This document shows positions 24,967-33,329 of a stretch of 64,000 nt of DNA, one piece after another. The notes under the pieces are model-generated. The model was not told the origin of the DNA. It saw only the letters and a list, made by a program, of their open reading frames with translations, and ran no database searches. The position numbers and the translations under genes are program-made. Within the stretch, counting starts at the first letter, position 1. Every line of letters begins with the position of its first letter. The stretch comes from Marinobacter sp. THAF197a (lineage in GTDB: Bacteria > Pseudomonadota > Gammaproteobacteria > Pseudomonadales > Oleiphilaceae), in NCBI RefSeq assembly GCF_009363275.1, contig NZ_CP045324.1, positions 62,001 through 126,000 on the forward strand, in the 5' to 3' direction.

Positions 24967-26157
24967 TCAGGCCGGTCGACGGCGCAGATCCAGGGTAAAG
25001 GCTATGGGTAACACCAGCAGGCTGTACCCCACCATCACCATGATGGCGTGGCGAATATCCCCGCTCCAGTCGGCAATCAGACCGCCGATCATGGGCACCG
25101 AAAAGGCCAGGGTATAGCCCACCAGAAACGTGCCGGCCGACAGCCTACCGGTTTCCTCCGAGCGTACCAGCAGTGGTGGCAGCGCAACCAGCAGAATCAG
25201 CAGGATACCGGCAACAAAACTCATCAGGGTGGCGCTGAATATGGCTGGCCACCCCTCAAGGACAATGGTGCCGCTGGTGCCGACAATACTGAGCACCGCC
25301 ATCAAGATAATCATGCTGCGCTTACCTACCCAGAATCGGGCCATTTTGAGCATCAGCAGCGAGGCCACCACTTGCGCAAAGTTATACCAGAAAAGCGCGT
25401 CGGCCAGCTTCTCAAAATGCCCCTGCTGTTCCAGCAGGTTCCCCATGTAGGCGTTAAGGCCAAAAAACATGGAGCCGGACAAGCCCAACAGCAGGCCAAT
25501 ACGCAGGGTCAGCGGGTTTTTCCAGTCTGGCAGCCAGGCGCCGCGGCGCACCGGCCGGGCCAGGTCCCGCTTGGGCAGAAACAGGGCTGCGGCAACCAGA
25601 AGTGCGGGTAACGACCACGCCAGTAACGTGGCGCGCCAGCTGTTATCCAGCAATGGCATGAGCACCGGTAATGTGATGCCGGCACCAATGAATTCGCCCA
25701 TCAACATGCCGTTCATGTAGATAGCAGAGCCAAGGGCCAGGTGATGGGGCGCCAGCCAGCGTGGCAGCAAAGCCGGTAATGCCGGTTGCATCATGGCGAC
25801 GCCGAGCCCCATAACCGCGCTGGCGACCATCAGGGTGAAGGTGTCTGGCACCAGGCCGCGGCCCGCCGAGCCGATCACCATGATCACCATGGCCAGGGCC
25901 AGGGTATTCCTGGGGCCGATGCGGGAAATGGCCAGGGAGCCAGGCATAGCGCCAATGGCCAGCATCAGGATGGGTAAAGTGGTGAGGGCGCCGGTCAGTG
26001 CCTGCGTAAGCGCCAGTTCATCTGAAATAAATGGCGCCAGCGGCGGTGCCACCAGTACCGGAATTCTCAGGTAAACGCCGGCCAGCCAAAGCAGCACCGC
26101 CACCGGCAGCAGCCTGGCTGGCGATGGCGGTGCAGTTGTTGCCGAAGGGGTTGTCAC
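24967..26157 (-). CDS. MFS transporter, CynX/NimT family
   Basis: A 396-residue protein with twelve hydrophobic helices and the signature of the cyanate/2-nitroimidazole-type MFS subfamily near the N-terminus (LRIPVLVAPPLAPFISDELAL, then LTTLPILMLAIGAMPGSLA). It starts with GTG, only 11 bases after the ectC stop codon, so both genes are almost surely on one transcript. The ribosome site is weak, consistent with translational coupling. Substrate unknown; a link to ectoine or its precursors is inferred only from position. Confidence 0.85.
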   Translation of the reverse strand: MTTPSATTAPPSPARLLPVAVLLWLAGVYLRIPVLVAPPLAPFISDELALTQALTGALTTLPILMLAIGAMPGSLAISRIGPRNTLALAMVIMVIGSAGRGLVPDTFTLMVASAVMGLGVAMMQPALPALLPRWLAPHHLALGSAIYMNGMLMGEFIGAGITLPVLMPLLDNSWRATLLAWSLPALLVAAALFLPKRDLARPVRRGAWLPDWKNPLTLRIGLLLGLSGSMFFGLNAYMGNLLEQQGHFEKLADALFWYNFAQVVASLLMLKMARFWVGKRSMIILMAVLSIVGTSGTIVLEGWPAIFSATLMSFVAGILLILLVALPPLLVRSEETGRLSAGTFLVGYTLAFSVPMIGGLIADWSGDIRHAIMVMVGYSLLVLPIAFTLDLRRRPA

Positions 26158-26168
26158 GACCAGCGGGT

Positions 26169-26564
26169 TCAGTCTTCGCTGGTGTCGGGCAGGTAGGCGC
26201 CGTCTTTGTCGTGTACTTCGCGGCCGGTGACCGGAGGGTTGAAGGCACAGATCAGGCGCATATCTTCGGTGCCACCGTACAGGGTATGCTGGTCGTGCTT
26301 GTCGAGTGCATACAGGGTGCCGTCGGTGATCTCGTGGGTTTCGCCGGTGGCCTTATCCAGGATTTTGCCGTTACCGGCAACGCAGTAAACCGCTTCCAGG
26401 TGATGCTTGTACCAGAGGTTCAGCTCGGCACCGGCGGGAATAATGGTTTCGTGGAAGGAGAAGCCCATGCCGTCTTTTTTCAGCAACATGCGGCGGCTGG
26501 TCCAGCCCGGGCCGGTGACTTCGCGCTCGGTACCGATGATGTCTTGCACTCGTACAATTTTCAT
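26169..26564 (-). CDS. ectC: L-ectoine synthase, solitary copy
   Basis: Cyclises N-gamma-acetyl-L-2,4-diaminobutyrate to ectoine. The 131-residue cupin keeps every residue I know to be important in EctC: Trp21, Arg25, Thr40 and Tyr52 for substrate, Glu57, Tyr85 and His93 for the iron centre, plus Cys106, Phe108 and Glu116 near the active site. ATG 26564 is favoured because GAGGA lies seven bases before it; an ATG six bases earlier leaves only one base of spacing. No ectA, ectB, ectD or ask gene is within this window, which is unusual for EctC. The gene is probably cotranscribed with the MFS gene, and perhaps with the GTPase gene upstream, 50 bases away. Confidence 0.92.
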   Translation of the reverse strand: MKIVRVQDIIGTEREVTGPGWTSRRMLLKKDGMGFSFHETIIPAGAELNLWYKHHLEAVYCVAGNGKILDKATGETHEITDGTLYALDKHDQHTLYGGTEDMRLICAFNPPVTGREVHDKDGAYLPDTSED

Positions 26565-26614
26565 TCGCATTCCTCATTGTGTGATGGAATAGCCGTACAG
26601 TATAAACATGCCGG

Positions 26615-28045
26615 TTAAGGCCGATTCAACCGCCAATCGTCGTAAACCGTCATGGCATGCTCAATGGCGGTTGCCAGATTCTGCCGTTGCTGGTGGCTGA
26701 GAGATTTCTGCTTGCGACACCGGTCGAAGGCTTTCTGGATCTCCCGGCGACTGTGTTTATCGAGCCGTTCTAGCCAGTGCTGATCGGCCGGTTCCAGCTC
26801 CAGCAGGTCCCGGCCGGCGTGGTTTCGGTGGCTGATGTGCCACCAGTGATCCACCGCCCGGCCCAATACAACATAGCCGAACTGGCTGTCCTGTACGGGG
26901 CCGAAGGTGGCGCTTTTCAAACCGTCTTTCAGGGGGCCGATGTTCAGTGCCGGGAGCAGCAGCCGGTCACCGTAAAAGTAGCTGCCAGCGGCACCGATCA
27001 GCCCACCCACCAGGGCTCCGGTGCCCAGGGATGTGCCGAAGGTCGCGGCGTCAATGCCGGCACCCCCGACCGCACCCGCACCAAAGCCGGCGCCGGCCAG
27101 ATACTTCTTGCTGACCGCCCAGTGTTTCCGGGTGTCTTCAGAGAACAGGTCGTGCTGGTTGGCCCATTCCAGCTCTGCCTCCTGGCGTTGGATGCGTTGA
27201 TGCTGGTACAGATGTTCAATGTTCACCCGCAGGGTCTGTTCGCGCTGACGCTGATGCCGATACCAGCGGTCCCGCAGGGTTTCAGCCAGGGAAGCATCAC
27301 TGATGCTGGCCACCTGATCCAGGGTGAGTGTGCGCTTTTCCTGATAGGCCATCATGTCTTCCAGGGCCCGCGCGATAAGGCCGGCGGCCTGGTGGCGGCG
27401 CTGTTGTCGCTGCTGGGCCAGCAGGTCGGTGGCCCGGGCGAGGGTCTGCTCCCAGTCCGGTTCAAGCTGGCCGAAGGCTTTGAGCAGGCTGAGATGTTGC
27501 GTGAACGGGGCGCGAACGGCGTCGAACTTGCGAACAACCTGAAAGAACTGGCCAAGTGCCGCCTGCCAGGTATCGCTGTAGTCGTCATCACCGATGCTGT
27601 TGATCAGGGCCAGGCTTGGCCGGCCGGTCCAACGCAGGATGGTCATTTCCGCCTCGTGCTCTGCACTGTAGGGTACGGAGCCATCCACTACGTAAATGAT
27701 CCCGGCGCCTTCGATAATAGGCGCCAGCAATTCGCATTCGTCCACATAGCGGTCATCAGCCTGGTGCTGAATCACGAACGCCCGGACGGTTTCCGGGTGG
27801 TCGGAGGCCGACAGGCTGTGGGCTTCCAACCACTGCAGTACTCGCCGGGGCCGCTGGAAGCCGGGCGTGTCGACCAAGGTGTACAGCTGTTGGCCATCAA
27901 CACTGAGCGGGTAGGCTTGTCGGGCCCGGGTGGTGCCCGGTTCCAGGGCGATGGCGATGGCGTCGTTCTGTGACAGGGTGGCCACCACACTGGACTTGCC
28001 TTTGTTGGGGTGGCCGACCACCGCGAAAACCGGCTGCTGGCTCAT
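26615..28045 (-). CDS. DUF3482 domain GTPase
   Basis: A 476-residue P-loop GTPase with Walker A GHPNKGKSSV (residues 11-20), the effector-region Thr in GTTRARQAYP, and switch II DTPGF. The C-terminal DUF3482 domain contains a glycine zipper (AGFGAGAVGGAG, GTGALVGGLIGAAGS), which suggests membrane insertion or assembly. The ATG overlaps the stop of the DUF2868 gene (ATGA), the conserved partner arrangement in Pseudomonas and relatives. Function unknown; a membrane-associated GTPase complex with DUF2868 is likely. Confidence 0.88.
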   Translation of the reverse strand: MSQQPVFAVVGHPNKGKSSVVATLSQNDAIAIALEPGTTRARQAYPLSVDGQQLYTLVDTPGFQRPRRVLQWLEAHSLSASDHPETVRAFVIQHQADDRYVDECELLAPIIEGAGIIYVVDGSVPYSAEHEAEMTILRWTGRPSLALINSIGDDDYSDTWQAALGQFFQVVRKFDAVRAPFTQHLSLLKAFGQLEPDWEQTLARATDLLAQQRQQRRHQAAGLIARALEDMMAYQEKRTLTLDQVASISDASLAETLRDRWYRHQRQREQTLRVNIEHLYQHQRIQRQEAELEWANQHDLFSEDTRKHWAVSKKYLAGAGFGAGAVGGAGIDAATFGTSLGTGALVGGLIGAAGSYFYGDRLLLPALNIGPLKDGLKSATFGPVQDSQFGYVVLGRAVDHWWHISHRNHAGRDLLELEPADQHWLERLDKHSRREIQKAFDRCRKQKSLSHQQRQNLATAIEHAMTVYDDWRLNRP

Positions 28046-29454
28046 GGGCGTTCGGTTCCGGTCTGGTAGGGGTTATCCGGCACGGACGGCAGCACGGTGA
28101 CCCGGGCAAAGCCCGCCGGTAGGCGCTCGGTAAATCGTAGCCAGGGTTGGATCAAGTAGTCGGCTGGTGCCAGGTTGGCGTCGGAGGCCAGCGGTAGCAC
28201 CAGTACACGGGTATTCCCTGGCCACTGCTCCCGGGCATGGTCCAGGAAGTCGTGTAGCTCACCGGTGGGTGGTTCCCAACTGCGGGTAACCACCATAACG
28301 CTGGGTTCTGGGCTCTCTGCCAGGGCCTGCGCCAGGGTTGCCAGTACCCGGTCATCGTCTTCCAGGGAGGCGCGTCCTCCAGCCTTGAGGATCTGGGTCT
28401 GGTTACCAAGTAGTTGCTGGGGCAACTCCGGTTCACCGGCACCGGCCCAACAGACGATATGGTCCGTGTCTGCCAGTTCGACGGTCCGGGCCCGGGTGGT
28501 TGTGTCGGGGAGGTCGTCGGCGTCGTTGTGCTGGTTGCCGGTGTCCAGAGTCGGGGTTTCCATGCGCCAGGCCAGCGCTTGCATGCCGGGATGCTGTTGC
28601 AGAAGTTGGCCGGCCTTGTGGGTGATCTGCCAGTGGCTGAAAGCCAGAAGCACCAGGCGGGGCACCAGCACCCAGGTTAGCCACAGCATGACGACAAATG
28701 GCCACCATTGGCCCCATTGTGCCGGGGCTGTGCCGGGGCTATCCGGAGCCGCCCGGAAAAATCGCGTGGCTTCGACCAGTTCCTGGGACGGCACAGCCGC
28801 TGGCCACAGCCAGCCCCAGGGCGTGGCAAGCGCCTGCACCAATGTATGATACCCGCCGGCGGCTGTGTCCAGTGTGGTGCTCCAGCCAAAGGCCAGGTCT
28901 TGAATAACAAGCAACACCAGCAGGGTCAGTAGCCCTGTGGTGGCGAACGCGGTGCCGCCGGCGTGGGCGGCACGGGCCATCAACAGCGGTTGCAATTGTG
29001 CCAGGGCTTGCCCCGGCAGTTGCGGCTGCAACCGCCGTTGCAACCAACCCCAGGGCTGCCAGCCGGCAACCGCCTGGACGGTGGTTGCGGCAGCCAGCAA
29101 CAGCTGCAGCAGCACAAAGGCCAGGAACACGGTGATATTGATGCGCTGGCCGCCATCGTAGAACAGCAGGCCGGCCATGGTAATCACCCCGAACAGCGCG
29201 CCGGCTGCGATAAAACCACGCTGGATCCGTTGCCACTGCAACTCGAGCTTGTGGTTCGCCAGGCTTGCACTGCCCGGGCCGCTGAGTCGCTGCATGTGTG
29301 CCAGCCAGGCCGCTGCGTCGGGGCGAATGCCCTGCTGTTCGCAGTCCAGTGCAAAACGCCGGTCCCGGCGGTGCAGAAAGGCGGGGGCTTGCTCCCTGTC
29401 GCGCTGGATGCGGTCATCAAACTCCAGCAGCAGACGAAGGGGGTGGTGGCTCAT
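28042..29454 (-). CDS. DUF2868 domain membrane protein
   Basis: A 470-residue protein with four or five hydrophobic helices in its first 300 residues (for example RGFIAAGALFGVITMAGLLF and VFLAFVLLQLLLAAATTVQA) and a soluble C-terminal part with a nucleotide-binding-like appearance (DTDHIVCWAGAGE). Its family always appears to sit directly before the DUF3482 GTPase gene, as here with a four-base overlap. It heads a leftward series that ends with ectC and an MFS gene. It is divergent from the DUF6164 gene at 29538; the 83 bases between hold both promoters. Confidence 0.85.
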   Translation of the reverse strand: MSHHPLRLLLEFDDRIQRDREQAPAFLHRRDRRFALDCEQQGIRPDAAAWLAHMQRLSGPGSASLANHKLELQWQRIQRGFIAAGALFGVITMAGLLFYDGGQRINITVFLAFVLLQLLLAAATTVQAVAGWQPWGWLQRRLQPQLPGQALAQLQPLLMARAAHAGGTAFATTGLLTLLVLLVIQDLAFGWSTTLDTAAGGYHTLVQALATPWGWLWPAAVPSQELVEATRFFRAAPDSPGTAPAQWGQWWPFVVMLWLTWVLVPRLVLLAFSHWQITHKAGQLLQQHPGMQALAWRMETPTLDTGNQHNDADDLPDTTTRARTVELADTDHIVCWAGAGEPELPQQLLGNQTQILKAGGRASLEDDDRVLATLAQALAESPEPSVMVVTRSWEPPTGELHDFLDHAREQWPGNTRVLVLPLASDANLAPADYLIQPWLRFTERLPAGFARVTVLPSVPDNPYQTGTERP

Positions 29455-29537
29455 GCAGAATCCTGTTGCATTCGGTCGGTTATGCTTTCCTGCTAGGATA
29501 TAGCCAACAACGCCCGTTAAGCCAGCCGGAACGCCCT

Positions 29538-29897
29538 ATGCCCCACCACCTGATGAATCTGCGTAACGTACCCGACGACGAGGCCGACGATATCCGCGCC
29601 CTGTTCGAAGAGCACGAGGTACGCTACTACGAAACACCACCCAGCCGCTGGGGCATCAGCATGGGCGGCTTCTGGGTGCATGATGATGCCGAGGCCGAGC
29701 GCGCCCGGGCGCTGTTGGATGACTACCAGGCACGCCGCCTGCAGGCCCAGCGCGAAGAATACCTGGCCCGTTGCCAGCGCGGTGAAACCGGGCTCTGGTA
29801 TCAGTTCCGAAGCCGGCCAGTCACTTTTCTGGCGGCGCTCATCGCCATTGCCGTTATTCTCGGGTTGAGCCTGTTACCGTTCATTCGCCTGGGCTGA
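29538..29897 (+). CDS. DUF6164 family small membrane protein
   Basis: A 119-residue protein. An N-terminal soluble domain of about 90 residues opens with RNVPDDEADDIRALFEEHEV and contains PPSRWGISMGGFWV, a pattern resembling the DUF6164 family; a C-terminal helix follows (FLAALIAIAVILGLSLLPF). It is probably a tail-anchored inner-membrane protein. ATG 29538 is the first Met of the conserved domain; codons upstream to 29298 merely mirror the opposite-strand gene. Its last 24 bases overlap the end of the convergent lipoprotein gene. Function unknown. Confidence 0.78.
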   Translation: MPHHLMNLRNVPDDEADDIRALFEEHEVRYYETPPSRWGISMGGFWVHDDAEAERARALLDDYQARRLQAQREEYLARCQRGETGLWYQFRSRPVTFLAALIAIAVILGLSLLPFIRLG

Positions 29898-30794
29898 TTG
29901 CGGCCCCGCACCCTGGCGAGCCAGGAATCGGGCCGCTTGATCGACCGCATTGCCGGCGGTCAGAAAGCTGGTGACATGGCCCCGCAGGCGCATCCGGTAG
30001 ATCTCGTGGTACACCCCCTGGGCATCCAGAGCCTCGGCAAAGCGCTCGGCCTGACTGAACGGAACCAGCATATCCATAGTGCCGTGAAACAGGAAAAACG
30101 GTGGCGTTGATGCACTCACATGGGTAACCGGAGACGCCCGTTGGTATCGATCGGGTTGCTCCTCCAATTCAGCCCCCAGAAGCTGGCGCAATAGCCGGCC
30201 AGAGCCAAAGGCGGGCAAGTCCGCTGGAAGCCCGCCGGCCACCGCAGCCTGTAGAGCTGTTTCCGGGCCGCCATGGGGCCTGTTCAGGTCACTGTCTGTG
30301 CCGGCCACGGTGGCCAGCAGGGCCACCAGGTGAGCGCCTGAGGAGAAGCCGAAGCCAGTGACCCGGGAGGTGTCCAGGCCATAGCGGCCGGCATTCCGGT
30401 TCAGCCAGTGGCGGGCGATCTGCAGGTCGTGCAGCTGCGCCGGAAACGTGAAGTCCGGGGCAAACCGGTAATCCACGTTCAGCACGGCAAATCCCTGGCT
30501 GGCGAGGGACTCCGCCACCCAGGTCATATCACTCCGGGAGCGACGCTCCCAACCACCACCATGAACCATCAGAACCACCGGGGCAGGATCCGCGCGCTCA
30601 GGCACGTAGAGATCGGCGTACAGTGGCTCTGGCCAGGTATCCGGCGAATATCGGAGTGAGGAGTGAACGGTGAACCCGGTTTCCGGCAGGGTAACGGAGT
30701 GTGATGGCGTTGGCTGGTGGCTGGCGCAACCTGTCAGGAACAGGGCGGACATAGCCATGATGGCACTGATATACCTGACATTACGAACGATCAC
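29874..30794 (-). CDS. Lipoprotein alpha/beta hydrolase (esterase type)
   Basis: A 306-residue predicted lipoprotein with signal and lipobox ALFLTGC ending at Cys21. The hydrolase domain has the oxyanion motif HGGGW, the nucleophile in FGFSSGAHL (G-x-S-x-G-like), and a C-terminal His in RLRGHVTSF, the triad of the carboxylesterase/hormone-sensitive lipase group. The start is GTG 30794 with AGGAGG before it; an extended frame to 30983 covers regulatory DNA and is rejected. It is divergent from the 3-hydroxybutyrate oligomer hydrolase gene, which raises the possibility that it shares the activator sites between them. Confidence 0.85.
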   Translation of the reverse strand: MIVRNVRYISAIMAMSALFLTGCASHQPTPSHSVTLPETGFTVHSSLRYSPDTWPEPLYADLYVPERADPAPVVLMVHGGGWERRSRSDMTWVAESLASQGFAVLNVDYRFAPDFTFPAQLHDLQIARHWLNRNAGRYGLDTSRVTGFGFSSGAHLVALLATVAGTDSDLNRPHGGPETALQAAVAGGLPADLPAFGSGRLLRQLLGAELEEQPDRYQRASPVTHVSASTPPFFLFHGTMDMLVPFSQAERFAEALDAQGVYHEIYRMRLRGHVTSFLTAGNAVDQAARFLARQGAGPQSAQANER

Positions 30795-30870
30795 CCCCTG
30801 CCTCCTTAAGGCTTGCCGATTACCCCGATGATACGAGCTGCCGCTGAAGATGGATGTCGATGGGGGCATG

Positions 30871-30907
30871 TGTCCGGATCGCAGGACGCTGTCTGAAAAG
30901 CCGGACA
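30871..30907. promoter_or_regulatory. Two tandem activator sites of the 3-hydroxybutyrate regulon
   Basis: TGTCCGGATCGCAGGACG (30871-30888) and TGTCTGAAAAGCCGGACA (30890-30907) match the symmetrical 18-mer TGTCCGGAAATCCGGACA at 13 and 15 of 18 positions. They begin 19 bases apart, about two helical turns, as do the pair upstream of the TRAP operon. They probably bind the sigma-54 activator encoded at 33330. Confidence 0.6.
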
Positions 30908-30958
30908 CGTCTGGAAAGGCCGCACTGCCGGGCATCGAAGGTGATTTGAGCCTGTGCC

Positions 30959-30976
30959 TGTCCGGAAATCCGGAAG
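30959..30976. promoter_or_regulatory. Proximal activator site of the oligomer hydrolase gene
   Basis: TGTCCGGAAATCCGGAAG matches the palindromic 18-mer at 16 of 18 positions. It ends 64 bases before the -24 GG element of the sigma-54 promoter. The equivalent site upstream of the TRAP operon ends 66 bases before its promoter, so the geometry is conserved. Confidence 0.65.
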
Positions 30977-31037
30977 CTTTCATTGGTTTGATTTGTGATT
31001 TTTTAAATTAAATCAATAAAAACAGTTAGTTGGGGTT

Positions 31038-31055
31038 TTGGCATGGGATCCGCTT
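31038..31055 (+). promoter_or_regulatory. Sigma-54 promoter of the oligomer hydrolase gene
   Basis: TTGGCATG followed by GGATCCGC places GG at 31040-31041 and GC at 31052-31053 with exactly ten bases between, the -24/-12 arrangement. The start codon lies 57 bases further. Its partner sites and the PAS/AAA+ activator nearby support the call. Confidence 0.65.
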
Positions 31056-31109
31056 GGGCATGTTTGCCTCCCGTGAGGCGTTTCTAAAAACAACAAACAA
31101 GGAACGATC

Positions 31110-33218
31110 ATGAAACCCATAACACTCTGTGCCCTGATCGGCGCCAGCGGGTTGTTGCTGACTGCCTGTAACGACCGCAACCCTGCCTTCAATCAGCTGC
31201 CCGGTTTCATCCAGGGCGACGTTCTTCAGCACGATTACGATGGCATTACCGACGATCTTCTGACCGCAGGCCTGGGTGCAGACGGATTGGCGTCTGCCAC
31301 CGCTCCGGCGTTCGCCGACCCTCTCAACCCGACGGCCCGGGAGCGTCGCCGACTGGCTATTTACAACAACTACCGGGCGTTGGTGGATACTGCGCCGGGT
31401 GGCGGCTACGGTGAGCTGTTCGGGCCACACGTCGGGGTGACGGGTGATGGCCAGGTGCCCGGTGAGGAATTCCTGGCTCTGATGTCTGTGCCTGGCAGCC
31501 CGGTGCCGGTGACCGTGATGGTGCAGGTGCCGGATAGCTTCAACGTTGATGCGCCCTGTATGGTAACCGCTCCCTCTTCCGGTTCCCGCGGAGTCTATGG
31601 TGCAATCGGTACGGCCGGTGAATGGGGGTTAAAGAAGCAGTGTGCCGTGGTCTACACCGATAAAGGCACCGGCACCGGTGCCCACAACCTGACGAACAAT
31701 CAGGCCCAGACCCTCGATGGCGACCTGACCGACCAGGGTGTGCCAGTGCTGTTTCGGGCACAGCTGACCGACACTCAGCGCGACGACTTCAACGCCCAGT
31801 GGCCGGACCGATTCGCCTGGAAGCATGCCCATTCCCGGGCCAATCCGGAGGCGGACTGGGGCCGGCATGTACTGCAGTCCGTTGAGTTTGGTTTCTACGT
31901 ACTGAACGAAAAGTTTGGGCGCCTGCTGCCGAACGGTAAGCGACTGAAAACCATTAAGCCGGACAATACCCTGGTCATTGCCTCCAGTGTTTCCAATGGC
32001 GGCGGTGCCTCGATACTGGCAGCAGAGCAGGATCAGCAGGGGCTGATTGACGGCGTTGCGGTGTCTGAACCCAACGTCAATCCGGTAGTGGATCGCAGCT
32101 TCAGCATTCGCCAGGGAGAGGGGCCCGAGATCACCGAACACAGTCGCAGCCTGCTGGATTACACCACGGCCCTGGCGGTGTACCAGGGGTGCGCGAACCA
32201 GGCCCCGGCCATTCGTGACCTGGCACCGTTGAACAGTGCATTCAATCCTCCGGCCATTGGCCAGAACATCTGCCAATCACTGGCCAACAAAGGCCTGGTG
32301 TCTGGCGCCACGGTGGATGACCAGGCAACCGATGCCTTGCGGATCCTCAATGAGGAATTTGCCATTCAGCCAGAACAGAACCTGCTGGCGCCGCTGCATT
32401 TCGGCCTGGCCGTCGCCCAGAGCATTTCCATGACCTACGCCAATGCCTATAGCCGCAGCGGTGTGGAAGATCGCATCTGCGACCTCAGCCTGGCGGCCAC
32501 TGACGGTAGCGGGGCTGTCATACCTCTGGCTCCGGCGGCGGAGGCGGCGTTGTTCTCGGCCAGTAATGGCATACCCCCTTCAGCCGGTGTCAACATTGTG
32601 TACGATCAGGCGGAAGGGCAGCCCACCAACCTTGCCGCCAGTGTCTCTCCCAGCTCCAGCCTGCCGGACTACGGCCTGGATGCCCTGTTGTGCCTGCGTG
32701 CCCTCGCGCAAGGCGCGCACCCGGAAACCGGTGCCGAGCTGACCGGTGATGCAGCGGCGCTGAGCGATGCGGTCGCCTCGGGTATTGCTGAGGTGCGGGC
32801 AACCGGAAACCTTCGGGGTAAACCTGCGGTGTTTGTGACCGGGCGCGCCGATGCAATATTGCCCATCAACCACACCTCACGGCCCTATGTGGGGCTCAAC
32901 CGGCAGGTGGAAGGCAGCGGCAGTGGGCTGCGCTATTACGAAATCCTCAACGCCCACCACCTGGATGTGCTCAACGGATTTCCCGGTGTCGGAGATCGTT
33001 ATGTCCCCCTTCACCATTACTACTTCCAGGCGCTGGACCTGATGTGGGCCCATCTCACCGAAGGCCAGCCGTTACCGCCCAGCCAAGTGGTTCGGGCCGT
33101 TCCGAGGGGCGACCTGGCGAATCCGCTGACGCAAGCCAACCTCCCGCCAGTGCTGCCCGCACCAGCGGACGCCGACCGGATTATCCATACCGGAAGCCAG
33201 CTTCGAATACCGGATTAG
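31110..33218 (+). CDS. 3-hydroxybutyrate oligomer hydrolase, lipoprotein
   Basis: Hydrolyses oligomers of (R)-3-hydroxybutyrate left by PHB depolymerase to the monomer. The 702-residue protein has a lipobox signal (SGLLLTACN, Cys20) and the long alpha/beta domain of the 3HBOH family (PF10605): APSSGSRGVYG, the nucleophile region SSVSNGGGAS (near residue 297), and ADAILPINHTSRPYVGL and NAHHLDVLNGF carrying the acidic and His residues near the C-terminus. Length and pattern match this family closely. It is preceded by a sigma-54 promoter and three activator sites. A perfect GC-rich palindrome (33261-33277) follows and may be its terminator. Confidence 0.92.
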   Translation: MKPITLCALIGASGLLLTACNDRNPAFNQLPGFIQGDVLQHDYDGITDDLLTAGLGADGLASATAPAFADPLNPTARERRRLAIYNNYRALVDTAPGGGYGELFGPHVGVTGDGQVPGEEFLALMSVPGSPVPVTVMVQVPDSFNVDAPCMVTAPSSGSRGVYGAIGTAGEWGLKKQCAVVYTDKGTGTGAHNLTNNQAQTLDGDLTDQGVPVLFRAQLTDTQRDDFNAQWPDRFAWKHAHSRANPEADWGRHVLQSVEFGFYVLNEKFGRLLPNGKRLKTIKPDNTLVIASSVSNGGGASILAAEQDQQGLIDGVAVSEPNVNPVVDRSFSIRQGEGPEITEHSRSLLDYTTALAVYQGCANQAPAIRDLAPLNSAFNPPAIGQNICQSLANKGLVSGATVDDQATDALRILNEEFAIQPEQNLLAPLHFGLAVAQSISMTYANAYSRSGVEDRICDLSLAATDGSGAVIPLAPAAEAALFSASNGIPPSAGVNIVYDQAEGQPTNLAASVSPSSSLPDYGLDALLCLRALAQGAHPETGAELTGDAAALSDAVASGIAEVRATGNLRGKPAVFVTGRADAILPINHTSRPYVGLNRQVEGSGSGLRYYEILNAHHLDVLNGFPGVGDRYVPLHHYYFQALDLMWAHLTEGQPLPPSQVVRAVPRGDLANPLTQANLPPVLPAPADADRIIHTGSQLRIPD

Positions 33219-33258
33219 GGCGAGTTAGGTCGGTTTCTGAAAGACTGGATATTTCGAT

Positions 33259-33287
33259 TTGCCCCCGGACCGGGGGCTTTCTATACT
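33259..33287 (+). promoter_or_regulatory. Sigma-70 promoter of the regulator gene
   Basis: A -35 box TTGCCC (33259-33264), a 17-base spacer and a -10 box TATACT (33282-33287). The spacer contains the palindrome GCCCCCGGACCGGGGGC (33261-33277) followed by TTTCT, so a possible terminator of the upstream gene is embedded in this promoter. Transcription should start near 33294. Confidence 0.6.
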
Positions 33288-33296
33288 TCCGTGACT

Positions 33297-33316
33297 GCGT
33301 CCGGAAATCCGGACGC
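33297..33316. promoter_or_regulatory. Operator palindrome overlapping the regulator's predicted transcription start
   Basis: GCGTCCGGAAATCCGGACGC has two nine-base arms around AA. The inner 18-mer (33298-33315) agrees with the activator-site consensus at 16 of 18 positions. It begins ten bases after the -10 box and ends 13 bases before the start codon, a position suited to autorepression by the regulator it precedes. Confidence 0.65.
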
Positions 33317-33329
33317 CCAGGGTTGCCCC

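Noticed and set aside
30795..30983. An N-terminal extension of the lipoprotein hydrolase back to the ATG at 30983
   Set aside because: The extra 63 codons have no signal-like sequence and run over three activator-site palindromes, while GTG 30794 has a strong AGGAGG and starts a proper lipoprotein signal.
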